DNA from: Edolisoma coerulescens
Lineage: Eukaryota; Chordata; Aves; Passeriformes; Campephagidae
Length of the DNA: 64,000 nucleotides
Reading direction: 5' to 3'
NCBI GenBank assembly: GCA_013397115.1
Contig: VWZW01004687.1
Coordinates: 659,370 to 723,369 of the forward strand
Positions 42,401 through 57,400 of this stretch are shown here, one piece after another. The notes under the pieces are model-generated. The model saw only the letters and a program-made list of their open reading frames with translations. It made no database searches and was not told the origin of the DNA. The stretch's first letter is position 1, and each line of letters opens with the position of its first letter. A program made the translations under genes and the position numbers.

Positions 42401-45400
42401 CTGGCCATGACTATGTAGTCATAATATCTGTCCCTTCCTGCAGCAGTAGCATTTTAAGTGATGTAGAACATGGTTAATTATGTTTTGTTTGGGTTTTTTT
42501 AATTGACCTAAATTCTGTAAAAGATGAGGAAGGAAAGATGAAGTGAAAGGAAGGCTGCCTCTTCCCTGAAGCTAGCTCCTCCTCAGGTAATCAGAACTGC
42601 AGTTTGGTCACAACTCATTAACTCATGTGTAATGTATTAATAACTTCATTCATCATTAAGACTTTTAAATGATGGCAAATGTTATAAGCAGTTCACACTT
42701 CTTAAAAAAGAGGCATGTCTTCTCCAAAAGGTTTGCAGCTTACTTTAGAGAAACTGTGTATATATGGAATGTCTAAGGAATGCAAAATAGACAAACAAGT
42801 GCAAAATGTTGAAATACTTATAATTATGTAAGTAGTAAATTGGGGGATCACTGAAAAGAAAATGAAGTAGATACATTTGGGAAAAAAAGAATGTTTGAAA
42901 AAAATGTTGATCTTCTGACTACATTCTCTTAGTTTTCATTAGGATGTCTGAAAATATTATCCATAAATATATGTGGCATTTTCTTTGTTATATTCCATGC
43001 TTTTCAAGAAGTTTCCTGGTGTTTCCCTCAGTTAGCTCATCCACATGCAAAACGCACTGTTTGTATAACTGAATTATTCACTTTAAAAATTACACCTTAA
43101 AAGAAAATACAGTCATGTCTGGTCAGCAAGCCAGGCAGTTAATTCTTCCATTTTTTTCACCTTTGCATTTCTCATAATTTCCTTATAGCTGAAGATGGTG
43201 GAAAAAATTCCCATTGCATTGCATCTGAAAGTAACAATATTTTGATCATTGACACCCCAACTAGAAACAATGAATCGGTTATTGCTGCCATTTCTTGCTT
43301 TATTAATCCCCAAGATTGGTATTTTTATAATCTGATTGTTACTGTGTATTAAATGAGTAAAAATAATTCTTAAATTAAAAACGAAAATTGTCATTGGGGT
43401 ATATAAAAGAAATGGAGAAATTGTAAGTAATTGTTGTTGTTTAATATACAGAATTTGACAAATGTCTTGGTTTCTTTTATCGTGTGTGTTCACACTCATT
43501 TGCAATTTCAGGGAGGGTTTTTTTGCTAGCCTCATCAATTGTTTTTCCATATAGTAGATCCCTTCTTATGAGTTATCTTTAGAGTTTGTAAGCAATTTGA
43601 ATCAAAGGAATTTTTTTTTGGTCTTCCCTTTTGCTGATTTATAATTCCATCTATGAGAGTTAAAGGAATTTCTCTATGAGTTTGATTAATACTTTGCAAT
43701 GTTTTAAAGGTATGTCATGTATCCTTTTTTTTTTTTTTAACTGTCTGGGATCCAGTTAAAAAGAATACATTTTTATTAGTTTTCCTGGCTGCCATCCTTT
43801 GAGTTTTTTCAGTGTATAGCCTGATGATGCAGCTCTCCTACTTAGCTTTGACATAGAGATTAGACTTCCATGGCAACCATATATCTCATTATGGAAACTA
43901 AATACACAAACATGTTTCTTTGTTTTTTCTGAACAGACATGTAAAAAGGGTTCACATATAGTGCTTTTCCTCCCTCCATGGGTGACAGCTTTTGTTGTCT
44001 CTGAGTAATTATCTGGGATGAGATTCTTCCATGATGTGCATATTGTAGCTGCCCTTGCCTGCAGAATGCTTTGCTCCTTATATTTTCTATTGCAGTTTTG
44101 TGGTAGCGTGTGTGAAGCCGGGCAGGTGTGTGAACTGCAAAACAAAAACGTGTCATTTGGCTGCAGATAAGGTGTTATTTCAGATTTAGTTTGTTTCTCA
44201 GGAAGTTTTGTCCTTTGGGTTTATAATAAACCTTTTTTCTGCCTTTGTAACTGCGAGTGTGCTTCGCATACAAATTCAGGGGTGAGGTAAGCAGGATTTA
44301 TAGAGCCATCACATGCTGCCTGACAGTACCCAAATTCTTGCTGATGTCCTTCCAAGGCACATAACCAAGTGTATAAACCAGTACCCAAGTGTGCATTTGG
44401 GGTGAACTGATGCAGTGTTCTGCTGCAAACAAAAAGGGGAATGTCCTTTTCTCCCTGCTCCCTCATGCCTCTGCCCAGCTCTTCCAGATGTTCAGTTTGT
44501 GCAAGCTCAGACAATCCATGGGCCCCTCTGTGACCTCTTCGGCTTGTTTAGCCTGACAGAAAACCAGCTAAAGGGAGAGTCTATGGAAATGAATACTACT
44601 TGTGACAGTATACTTAATCTGACATCAGAAATTCAAAGTTAGCTTTTAAAAAGCCATTATTTAGCCTTCTGTCTTCAGTGACAATATTCTATACTGACTT
44701 CTCTGTTCCTCTGTGTACCCTGTAATATGCAATCAGCACTCAGGCTACCTTTGGTGGGCTTTCTTGCTTGTCAGATACACCACACTTGTAGGGTCTTGAC
44801 AGGCATTAATCACACTATTTTGTTACTTCTTTGGGTAGCAGAACTTTCATCCAGAATAATTTTCTAAACAAAATTAGCAGCGATTAAAATAATTTCTGTC
44901 TCCACTTATTAGTTCAATTTGAGTACTAATCCTCTGATATTATTTCATGTTTTCCAACAGCTGTTTACCAACGCTGTGTTCATGTTTTCACAGGCAACCT
45001 TTTGGCAGCTCACCAGATGATCTCTTGTGTAATCATCCTTCATCAGAGTCACCAAGTGATGAGGGTGCTCTCCTGGATCAGCTTTACATGGCGTTAAGGA
45101 ATTTTGATGGTTTAGAAGAAATTGACAGGGCTCTAGGAATACCAGAACTAGTGAGCCAGGTATACTGGACATGATATTTTGCATGTATTAGATATTTCTT
45201 TTATAAGATATGTTGTCAAGGTGGAGTTGAAAAAGGAGATTATAAAACACTTCTTGCAAGCTAGGATGGTGGAAGTCCATTTAATGGTTCAGTGTCACCT
45301 GAACACCATCCCTCAGCCCCTGGTTTAGTCTTCCTTCCTCTCCCCTGCCACCCTCACCTAGATCGCCTTCTTCTGACCTGCTTTATGCAACTAAATTGAC

Positions 45401-48400
45401 CAAAACAAAAAAAATGATGGTCAGAGGAACAATTTCAGGGGGAGAAAGGTAAGATCATGGCTAGCAACAAAGTATAGGAAAGAGGAAAATAAGAACATGA
45501 AGACCAAGGAGCAGAGGAGCAGGATCAAGAGTTCAGTGTGATGGGGGCAACAAGCTATTATATTAGCAAACGGGGATTGGTGTAAATTCACCCATGGCTT
45601 TTTCCTTAGTTGATTAATGTGTGTTAAGGGATGAGTTTTATCTGAGGCAGCTGATTTCATTCCAAGCACTTAAACTGTAATTTTTTTCTAAATTATGAGC
45701 ATGCTTCCTAAACTTTGTTCTGTGCTTTTTCATCCATTCTTCCCCACAGTAATTTTGTAGACTTCCATGTGGTTCTTGCCCACATTCAGTCTTATGTGGT
45801 GCAAATAAAATGTGTTAAAAATAAAAGTATTTTGCATAAAAGTTAGTTCCTGACATTTCTGGCATCAGAATTTTATTTCCAAAATCAGTATACGCCTGTA
45901 TAATGACTTAATATTCTCAGAGGAGCCTGCAATACCCATTTCATTCCCCAACACTCATCAGCACCATGAGCATAACTTCTGAACTAGCTCTGCATTTTAG
46001 ATATGAAATAGGACCAATGAAATTCTGCTTTGAACATGAGAAAGCTATCTCCAAGCCTATTTGGTACAACACAGTGTAGTGAGGCGTAGAGCTGGAGATA
46101 CAATTTATTGGTGAACTTCAATTTTGCAGTATGAAACTGTCATGCAGTATTATATAGGTTTTGGAATGCCACCACCAAAAATTATGAATAATGGTTTATT
46201 TCAAACTAAGCAGTAAATATGTTTCTATTTAATTAATAATTCAGTGGAAACAGTTAAAGGATCTTGCAGATACGATAACTGCTTCATTTTAAAACATGTT
46301 TTTTAAAATAGCCTTTGAACATTTTACAGCAGCTTAAAGACTTTCTTTCATGAGGGCACTGAAATTTAGATTAAATTCATTTTCAAGGTCAGTGTGGAAT
46401 AAGCTATAAAATTATTCTGGCTAGAGCAAATATTAGGGGAGTATCTAGAATGGAATTTAGAATTGTATTAGCTTATTTATGCTAATGGATAATCAGTTAG
46501 TGCAAAAGTGCCCTGAAAGAATTAGGCACTCTGTTCACATTAGCTTCTGTAATAGTTTCAGGCATCTTTATTTGAAGTCATTATTTTGTTTAAAGATACT
46601 AATAAAAATCTACTTATTCATTTGTAATACCTTTGAATTTATCTCAGATTCAATGGCAAAAATACGCTGGCATCACTTCATTTACAGATTTTGATCTAGC
46701 ATTTGTCGTTTCAGGTTTTTTATTCATTAGAAGAGTAATACAATGTCTGTGTAAAGAACATAAGAAAAATTGTGGGGTTTTAAAAGAAACCAACAAAAGA
46801 AAAGAGAGAGAAGGAATTTGTCTCCGTGAATATATTTTGATACTCAAATATACAATTCTGCTTATTTTTAAGTTTTATATTGAGGTAAAGAAAGCTTATG
46901 TAATTTTCTGTTTCAAAACATTCACATCCTAGAAGGTTGTTTTCGCAGGCTGTCTGTATTAGTCCCGCGTAATCCTCTGGAAAGCCGTGTCCCACCAACT
47001 GTTCTGTTGTCGGTGTATTTCCGCAGAGCCAAGCTGTCGACCCCGAGGCGTTCCCCAGCCAGGAGTCCGGCATGCTGCTGGAGCAGAAGGCGCCGGTGTT
47101 CTCGCAGCAGTACGCGGCGCAGGCGCAGATGGCGCAGGGCAGCTACGCGCCCCTGCAGGACCCCGGCTTCCACGGGCTGGGGCAGCGCCCGGGGTACGCC
47201 GCGCTGCGCATGCAGCCGCGGCCCGGCCTGCGGCCCGCCGGCCTGGTGCAGAGCCAGCCCAACCAGCTGCGGCTGCAGCTGCAGCACCGCCTCCAGGCGC
47301 AGCAGGTACCGCCCGCTCCGCGCTCGGCTCCGCGCTGCCGCCTCTCCTCGCGGGCACGTGCGGGCCGCTTGCGCCAAATACGCCGGGTCTCGCTTCGTTC
47401 CGCTTCTAAGCTAAAAACAGGAGCCACAGTGAGGTTTGGCAAGATAGTGCCTTGCGCAGTCTCTTTTTTGATCTTCTTTTTTGGCATCTCTACATTATTC
47501 TTTGTATAATACAATGCAAGAATATGACCAGTATTTAAGCCTAGATCTCACTAAGTCTTTGAGCAAGGTTACATTGGTGCTTTTTGCTATATATGTCTTT
47601 CTATTTCTTGTATCTTGACTCTTCCGCCAATCTAACTGCTTTTATTGCTGCCTGTTACCTACATACTTTTTTTTTTCCCCTTGGCCTTGGTCTACTTTTG
47701 AGGATTGTTTTTTTAAATATATAGGTTCATAGTACTATCAGTGAGATATTAATGCTTTTTCTATTTAAGGAGGAAAGATAATTTCTGCCTTAAAACATCA
47801 GGATAAGGTCTAATTTGGAGTAAACCTCAACAGTCCAGTCCTAAAATGAAAAAGAGCAGGAACTATGAAGGATCATGTTTGGTATAAACAGCGTAGTACC
47901 TGTGTTGTTATTTGTATGGTGTATTATCCCTTTAAGAAACAGCATTCTGTGAATGGTAATAGGATTTGAGGAGGAAAATTAGTCACTGCTTGAATATGTA
48001 GAACTAGGTCTGCAGTCCAGCTGATCAGGGAAATAGATCTATATAACTCAGTATGTAACACTTCTTTTCCCTTTCCCTCTAAAAACTTTTGGGTTTTGGT
48101 GTTGGGGTGGTTCTTTTTTTTTTCTCTTTAGAATCGGCAGCCACTGATAAATCAGATCAGCAGCGTCTCCAATATGAATCTCTCTTTGAGAACTGGAGTG
48201 CCAACACAGGTGAGAGAAATAATACCTTTTAAAAAAAAAAGTCACTTCCTTTTTTGCTTGCTTCCCCCAATATAATACAGTAGTGTGTGGCAAGCACAGT
48301 TTCAATACAAATAGTGCAATCTGCATGATAGGAAGTATTTTGCTATTTTATATCTGAGAGTCATTCCCATTTTTACGTGAGACGGATGGTTGTTTAATAA

Positions 48401-51400
48401 ATATTTGATATAACTGCATTTTTAACCATGCTTCTGATTTCCTAAAGATCTGTGTTTTTAATGAGCTGCTCTATTTGCAATTACAAATCACTGCAACCTT
48501 AAACACTGGTATTATTTCAGTTAGTGACTCTCGCACTGTTGGAAGTCTTTCCCAGCAGAAGTATTGGCAAGATTATTTTCTCCTGCTTTATATTTTTGTT
48601 AGTTGTGTGATGAGGGGGGAAAGAAGCTGGAATCCCTCCAGTTGCTCTAGTGGAGATGCCTCCATGGGTTGGGTTGCCTTGAAGGGTTATTGATGGGTGG
48701 CGGTGGTTTCCCCCCAGGGCCCCATCAACGCGCAGATGCTGGCGCAGAGGCAGCGGGAGATCCTGAGCCAGCACCTGCGGCAGCGGCAGATGCAGCAGCA
48801 GCAGCAGCAGCAGGTGCAGCAGCGGACGCTGATGATGCGAGGGCAAGGCTTGAGCATGACCCCCAGCATGGTGGCCACCGGTGGCATCCCAGCAACCATG
48901 AGCAACCCGCGCATCCCGCAGGCAAATGCACAGCAGTTTCCGTTTCCTCCAAACTACGGTACTGGTTCCACCCCCCTCAGTGCGTTTTGTCAGTCCTGAG
49001 TCCCCCATGTTCCCCCCAGTCCCCGGTCTGTAGGCTCTTGCCTGGCTCCCTGGGAACAGTGGAAAACATGGCAGTTTGGACCCCTTGGAGGTTCCACTTT
49101 CCTAGCTCTAGTACCAGTTATTCTCCAAGCATCGCTCTTTCTTTGAGCAGTAGCAGAAGTGCAGAGTGTTTGTTGATGTATAGATATATGCAGATAAACA
49201 TATGTATGCACACATGAACACATGCGTGTATGTATTTGCTTGATGGACTCTGAATTTTGAGTGAACTAAACAAAAAGCTCTTTAATTTAAATAATATAAA
49301 TCAGTTTTAGATAAGGCATTCCATTCCCTACTCTTAACCCAATGTGTAATATGATAATTAATACCATTTCCTTTCTTTGTTTTACAAACCCACAAACCAC
49401 ATTGTTCTGGGCAGTTACCTCCATAGTTATTGTTATACAGTTTCTTTATTTATACCTACTGTGTAAGTTATATTAAATAATATGTTACATGAAGGTTCTG
49501 CTGATATAGCAAATTATGCCCATCCAACTCTAAATTTGGTATCTACTCTTACTGATCTATTATCCTTTACACCAGTTTCTAATACTAATAATGTTTTGTA
49601 ATAGTGCTTTCCCTCCATGTATTTGTAACTGCTTTATGAAAATGAACAGACACAAAGGTTCCAGATGATAGAAGTAGGGCTATGTAAAGACATGTCAGCA
49701 GGTATGAGCTCTTGGTTTGTTTTAACTCTGAATGTACAGTGGGTGAATTTCTCGTTTTCTTCTTCAGGTATTAGTCAGCAGCCCGATCCAGGCTTCACAG
49801 GGGCCACCACTCCTCAGAGTCCACTGATGTCACCAAGGCTGGCTCACACTCAAAGCCCCATGATTCAGCAGTCTCAGGCTAATCCTGCCTATCAGTCCTC
49901 TACAGAGATGAATGGGTGGGCACAAGGGAATATGGGTGGTAACAGGTAAATCCAGAAGAAAACCAAAATGAACGCAGAGAATAATGGGGTCATTTATGGT
50001 CTACACTTATTTATGGGCTTGTTTTGTGTAATTGTTTGTGTGTTTGTTTGTTGTTAACCGTCTATCCTAAAAGAGATTTCTTTTCAATTTGGCTTGACGA
50101 ATTGGTTTAAATTCTGTCTTCATACAAGGCAAAGTGAGTGCATAGCTAAAAGACCTGCATCCATGCAATGCATTGCTTTGTCTGTGATAACTGATCAAAC
50201 ACTGTGTGCCCTTAAGAAGCACCTGTGCTGCACAGTGAACTCCAGCCCCTAACGTTTGTGTGGATGCATTTCTTCTGCATATGATTTTCATGTTGTGCTC
50301 CCACACTGCTTTCCACATGGCTGGATCAGCTAGGCCAGAGCCTATGCATTCCCTGCTGCTCTGGAATTGCAGTGACTGGATTATCACCTCCCACTTTAAA
50401 TGCTGGAGTGTAACCAGGTTCAGCCCATTAGTGCTTGCACATGCTGGGGGTCAGCATATAGCTGTCATTCCCTGACAGCATTGTAGCAATACCTCACGCA
50501 TGCAGTCACCTTTTCAGCTGAGGCCCCTGCCCCGGTGGGTGTAGCTCTAATAACCAGTCTGTCCAAATCAAATGGGTTGGATGTTGAACACTATTAGTAG
50601 GCAGCAGTGAGCTTCCAGATGGCAGTGATCTGAGCTTTTCCTTGGAAGATGGGAGGAGTTATCAGGTACAGCCTGTATCCCTTGGCACTGGGGTGCACAC
50701 AGCTGTCTCTAGCACAGTGCTTTCGTCATCCTGAAGTTCTCAGGCTTCCTGTCCTAGCAGAGCAACAAATCCTTTTCCTGCTAGTTGACAAAGATGTAAT
50801 AAACCCAAAACACCAGTATTTTATTGATGAGGCTGATCCAAGTAAAGTGGCCCCTGAAGCAACTGGTTTATCTCTTATCCTCGTCCATGCCTCATCCTCA
50901 CTGTCTTCCTGAAGCATCTGCAGGAGGCATAGCTGCCGCCGTCATGGCTTCTGCCAAAAATGGCAGCAGGGGCAGCTCCTTAAGCCCAATGGTTGGCTTT
51001 GCTAAACTGCAGCTCTACAGCAGAGACATGTCAAATGTGCTTACACAAGCCACTGAGTATTCACAATGATCTGTAGTGTACTGTTTCAGCCATCCAGATA
51101 ACAACTTAAAAATGGGGTGAGGTGGCCTGAAAAGACATGGAATTGGAAGGAAGAGAATGGTGGGATTTTCTGAGTTTGGTCCTGTGCCCAGAATGCCGTT
51201 GCACTCCACCAAGTCTCAGAGTGCGCAGCAATAGCCTAGCAGGGTACCCAAGTGCAAGGTTGAGTGTTAACCCTGAAAGATTTCCTCAGCTGTGGGAGCA
51301 GTGCTTCACAGGGAAAGGAAAGTCAGCCACTGATACTGAGACACAGCAGCCCTTCCAGTATTTCAGTCTAATGCAGATCCTCTAAACAGACACGTTGTCA

Positions 51401-54400
51401 GTAATAGTTCCTTCAGTGGCTGTTGGATTGTGCTCAAAGACTAGAAAAGACTGATGTGTAAACAGTGAAGTGCATTTTAGAAAATGTAAAGAAGTCTCTC
51501 ATATGGCTTTCAACATAATGGGATACTGTCCAGAAAGCACTTGGACTGTATGAAATCTGGGGTGAGGTTTTCCACCTGAGTTACTCCTCCTTAAGTTGTT
51601 CAGAAATGCCCTTAAAGAAACTCAGAGGGTAATTGTCTTAGACTTTTCTTACAGTGCCACATTTTCAAAACCTGATGCTAAGACCTAGTAAATAAATTTC
51701 TGCACAATTGCATGTCTGTATTTGTGAGCCCGCTTACCATAATTGTATGTGCAAATCTGGTATTCATATATGCAAATAGCCTATTTTGCAAAAAAGAAAG
51801 GTTATTACCCCATCTCAACAGTCCTGTGCTGTGCTAACACTGGAGGTTAAAGGTGTTTTCCTCTCCCTCCAAACATTACTTTAAAATACATACAAAGCTC
51901 CTTTAGACAGCTAACTGGCTGTTCTTGCACGTGCATAACAGATTTGTACTCTGCCATAGTTTCACACGCAAAGGCATGCATTTTTGTGCACAGACATGGG
52001 ACTTTAAATTTTGAAAATCTACTCCTTAGACATTAATGTGGCTGAAAACAAGTTTTTCCTTTGAAGTTGGAATAAATTACAGTATATACAAATTCTAGCT
52101 TAAGATAGATTTTTAAAAGTTTCTTAGTGGCTTCAGCATTCTAAGTCTGACACATTGCTTTTTCCATTCCTTGCTGTAGCATGTTTTCACAACAGTCCCC
52201 ACCACATTTTGGGCAGCAAGCAAGCACCAGCATGTACAACAATAACATGAACATCAGTGTATCCATGGCAACCAACACAAGTGGTATGAACAACATGAAC
52301 CAGATGACAGGGCAGATCAGCATGACCTCAGCGACCTCTGTGCCTACATCAGGGTTGTCCTCCATGGGTCCTGAGCAGGTGAGAATCTAAGGATGTAAGA
52401 TGACAGCTAGAGGGTTTGCTTCTACTTCCAGCAGTTTTTCAGGTCCACTGCATTATGTTTCTCTGTGACAGCACAGACTCTTTCCTGTGGGAATTTTTCT
52501 CTTCTTCTCTCTGTGTTCTATAAACAAAGATAAGGTTTGGATGTAATTGAAACTGTCTCTGGAAAGATGGACAGTTCAGCTTGGCCTATCGGCCTAGGGG
52601 AAGGTTTTGAACTGACCCAATCCGGAGGAACTTTCAGAAGTCTATATAAGTTTTAGAATTAAATAATAAAATCAGAATTCCACCTCACCCGATCCAGCCT
52701 AGTTCTTGCACGCGGCTGGCGGCTCCACAGCGACATTTCTCTTACTAGTTTTCTTGAGAAATGGTGATGTTGAAAGGGCTTTGGTTTTAGCTCTGCACTT
52801 GGCTATTCAAGGTGACCAGTGAGGTGGAGAGCACTGTAGCTAGCTCCTGGACTGCCATGGGAAGCACGTGCTGATGGTAGCTCCTGTTCTCAGTAGGTAA
52901 GTTTCTGTAGCACAGTTGCAGTTGCTGACTTTCCCAGCAGTGGAGGCCAGAACTGGATGGCAAGCAGCAGCTTCCTAGGGAGAAGAGTGAAAGCTGCCAG
53001 CATGGGCAGGGTTTGGAAGATGCTTCAACTGCCACAGGGTTTGTAGTCCCAGACAATAAATATTCAATCAGCTTTCAGAACTATCCATGTGGCAACTTTA
53101 CAAGCACAAAATGCACATTTTTTGTAATGTGGTGCATATAAAATAGATTGCTGAATCAATAGGTAAGTAACCTGTTCTTTTCTGCTGAGGGGATGTTTAC
53201 ACACTCATTTGATACTGCTACTTAGGATATCTGAAATAAGAAAAAATAACATTTCTGTTTGTCGACCTGCAATTAAACTCTCACATTAATACACTAATAC
53301 ATTATTAAGTGACAAACAAATCCTCTTAATCAACAGGCTCGTGTATTTGTTTCAAAGCTGACCTTCAGCTTGTTTAAAATACAGCTTGTTCAAAAACACA
53401 GGCTTGAAATTATGGACTTTTCCTAGAAATATTGGCAGGAAAATGCCTCTTGTGTCTTCAGGTAACATCTCCTGCTATAGACATCTCTTGCTAAAACTTT
53501 TTCCTGATACCATAAGTATCAGTTTAAAGTATCCAGTTTAAAGCTGGTTATGTAATGACTTGTTAATGTATGACCTTTTCCCAGCCTAAATTTGATAACA
53601 AGAGTATTTACTTTTCCAATATTGTCCTTTACCTTAAATAGCTCTTTTCTTTTCCTGTATTTTAGAAGGATTCTATCAACATGAATTTTTTTTTGTCAGT
53701 TTGAGATTGTTAGATTGTTTAGTTTTGTGTTTTGTGGGGTTTTTCTTGTAAGCCAAACAAGCCATGTTTTTTCAGTCTCTTAGGCTTTAAATTCCCTTTC
53801 CTTCCCTGCAGCTGTTCTAGTTTGAATCAGTATTTCCTAAGCACCAGAGCCATGTGCATAACATTAGTTCTTCCCCATTTCTCTTGGAATACTCTGACAG
53901 ATATAGCTGCAGATCACATTTGTCTTTTACAGCTGCTACATACTGGTGACCCAAAGTAATTTTGATACTCCCAAATCTGTCACCTTCTCTGATATTCCCA
54001 GTTGCTAAGCCCAATTATAGAAGATTTTTTTTATTATTAGTTCCCAAGCAAATAGAGTTGCACAAATTTAATGTAGTAAGACAATAGTAAAACCAAAAAA
54101 GAAAAGAGAGGGGATTTAAAGGTGATGACCCAACCTGATTTCTCAGCATACCCATGCTACATAATTTTTGCCAGGACCCTGAATTGACAAACTGCATTGT
54201 GGAAAGAGATCTGGTTTTATTTCAAAGATTTCCATGAAGGCTACTGTTTCCTCTGGCACAGCTGTCACACTGCTTTTCCTTCCTGTTAGACTACTAGGTC
54301 TTGTTTCAAGATAGCATTTATCTAACTTCCAGTAAGCTGAATAGGCTGAGGTTCTTTATCCATCTCAAGATTTGTGTTTCAAGCCATCAGTCCCTTTTTT

Positions 54401-57400
54401 GGATCTACTTTAAACTCTGTTGTAACCTCCTCCTAGAAATATGAACAGAGCAACCAGAGAGTGTTTAACAGTCATTGCACCAAAGCTGTGTAAAGTCAAG
54501 TTCTGCTCGTAATTTCTCTTCCAGTCCATGGGTTATCTTGATTCTTTTGGTGACAATGTCACACTGAAACCCTTGTGATGATCCCCTAAATTCTCCTCAA
54601 CCATTCTACATAGATGAAACCTGCATTCTTTGTTCCCAAAAGTATTGCCTCCCTCCTGTCTCCATCAAATTGCATTTCTTAGATCGAGTCTGTTTAAGCA
54701 AAGTGTAGTGGCTCATTCTGTAACAGTAACCTGTTTTCCTCCTGATTTACCACCCCAGCACTGTGTCATCTGCAAGCACATGTTTTATGCTTGGTCTGGG
54801 TCAGAGGTGGCCAGCTAACAGCTGAGGGGCCATTTCTGGGCCACGAGACAGTACTTTTTAGTCCTCAGGAATGTGCTGTACTGCTTTGCATTTTCTTTCT
54901 TGAGAAATGTGAATAGCTAAAAAGGCATACTTGAATACTAAAATTGACAGGTTTTTTCCTGTTTTCAGGGCATAGTGTTTTACTGTTTGACATCTTTATT
55001 TTGCAATTGACCTAGACTCTGCTGAACTTTTTCTCGTAACTGGCGGTTTTCAAAATGACTGTATTTTCTGTAATTCTGCTGACTGTTGCCATTTCATTCA
55101 TTCTTATGAATGAAAGGGGTTTTCTTATACTGTCACCTACACTTCTGTTTACTTATTCAGTGTCACTTTTTGTTCCATAATACATAATTTGAACTTCACG
55201 TGCTTGTCTCTTTCTAACCGCAGTGAGAGTAACAGTCATTACACTGCAAATGTGTTCTAGCTTTTGAAAAAAACTCAACATTATTATCATGGGATGGTTT
55301 TGGAAGTAAGATCTTATTATCTAGTAACAATCAGCTGTGCCTGGACTTACTTACCTGGTGAGAAGCAGGTATATTACCGCTAGTGCCAAACACATTTTGT
55401 TGGCTCTCCCTCCTCCCTCGTGGCATTATGCTGTATCATACAGATATATCCAGAGCTCAGAAATAAGTTTGGAGTTTATCTGATCATACTTGTGTTGTCT
55501 CCAGCTTCTCTTGTTAACCACCTGGACTCCCAGCATCACCAAGCAAAAAGACTATGCCCAAAATGGGCTTGATAATTATTATATACTTAGAGGCTCTTTT
55601 ATACATTTGAGGAATGAGATCCTGTCTCATTATCATCTTCTCTCTTATAATTACGTTAAATCTCTTCAGGCTGCTCTTGCTGGTGTTTCTTCTAGGAGAC
55701 AGCTACCAGGAATGCTGAAATGCTAGCTGCCAGGTCTGTAGGTTCCTCCTGTCCAAGACAGCTTTTCCAGGCATCGAGAAAGTAAACCTTCCTGGTGGTG
55801 CAGCATTCAGAGATCTTACAGTGCCCTTGTCCTCATCTTCGTGTTTGCACAGTGGGCTATTGCCATGGTCTTGCCTGTTACTTATTTTGCATCATGGATC
55901 CATGCTATTTACTGAGCTAACAAAGAAGCAGTTTGAAACCTATGCAAGAAAAGAGGCTTTTCACTATATGAAATAAACCCCTGTTTAGAAGTCCACTCAG
56001 AGTAGTTGTTTATTAATCCTCACAGGGCAGTACTCCCCAGGCCAAAATTATCATGGCATCTAAGAAGAGTTATCTTGAAACAGTATTTTGATTTCATTCA
56101 GCATACCAGATTAAAGGAGCTCTGGAGTGGTAGGAAGCTCTTCTTGTTAGACACCTTGCATATAACTTTGCTTTACTATTAATTATGCTTAATTGCAAAG
56201 GAATTGTAAAACATATTTGTTGTTTTTTAGTCAGACTTCATATATGATAACACCACTTTACCTTTCTTCAGAAAGTTGTGAAAACCTTTCCATTTCTTTG
56301 TCCCTCTCCATACTTTTCTAACTGAATTTTTTTTGCAGTCAGAAAAGTTAATGTGGTGTGTTTGGTTCTAAGGTCTTCTGAGGCAAATGTATTCATATAA
56401 CAAAATAGTAGGGGTTTTTTGTTGGGGTTTTTTTTGAGTTTGGGTTGGGGTTTTTTTGTGTCTGATAACATGTCAGTCAGGATTCTTACATCATCACTGG
56501 CAGAGAGATTCTGTAATAGAAACTTCATTGACGCCTTTGCTCCTTTTCTGGCAGCCTGGAGCCACCTTCCTTTTCTGTACGTGTCCTAAGTGCTATGAGG
56601 GAAATCACGCAGTCATCTTTTTGTTCCAAAACTACTGTTGATTCAGGATACAATTTTTTTTATTTCTGCTTTTCATTTTTGCCTCCCTTTGTCTACTGAA
56701 CAATCAGAAAATGTGCTTGCACATTCTGATGAATATTGATTAATAGCAGAAAGCACTTTTTAAACATGGATTCATCAGATGCATGTAGATAGAGCTGCAA
56801 AGCTGTCTGTTATCTTTCTTTCTGAATAAAATAACATGGTTCTCTTCCCTTCTGATTTAAATTTTCACATTCAGGTTTAGAAATCTGTCCACTTGAAGAA
56901 GCAGAAAGCATCACTACGAAGCTTGCAGCACTTAATCAATTTCTTTGGAGTTAAAATTCCTATGGCAAAAATATTTTAAGTTTTTTATCTTTCCCATTGA
57001 ATTGTTGTCTTGTCTCTGGCAGCATCTGAAAACAATCTTTAGGTGGTTGCATATGATTGCATTTTTCAAAATCAATGAGTGGCAACAGAAATAACAGTCA
57101 GGAGGACCTGAAATGAGAAGACTTAGTGTGGTAAATTAAGACAGTCTTCCTTGACAAGAGAAGGCTGAGATGGGATCTTACTAATATATATGAAAGTATC
57201 TGGAGGGAGGATGTAAAGAGGATGGAGCGGGGCTCTTCTTGCATGCTCTACTCGATGGTGCCAAGCATTAGGGCAGAACCTGATGCACAGGAAGTTCCAC
57301 CTGCAGATGAGGAAGAACTTCTTATCTGTGCAGGTGACTGCAGTGGGGCAGATTGCCCAGAAACAATGTGGAGTCTCCCTCCCTGGAGATATTCAAGAAC

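Noticed and set aside
43113..43550. 145-codon antisense frame in intron 15
   Set aside because: Rich in Ile, Asn, Lys and Phe as expected for AT-rich DNA, with no recognised family or domain.
46922..47514. Several long frames on both strands around exon 17 (Ala/Arg/Gly-rich)
   Set aside because: CpG-dense sequence has few stop codons in any frame. Only the frame in phase with exons 16 and 18 makes NCOA2.
56411..56457. G-quadruplex or interstitial telomere-like repeat
   Set aside because: Two of the loops are too long for a standard quadruplex motif and there is no regular TTAGGG array. Kept only as a low-complexity run.
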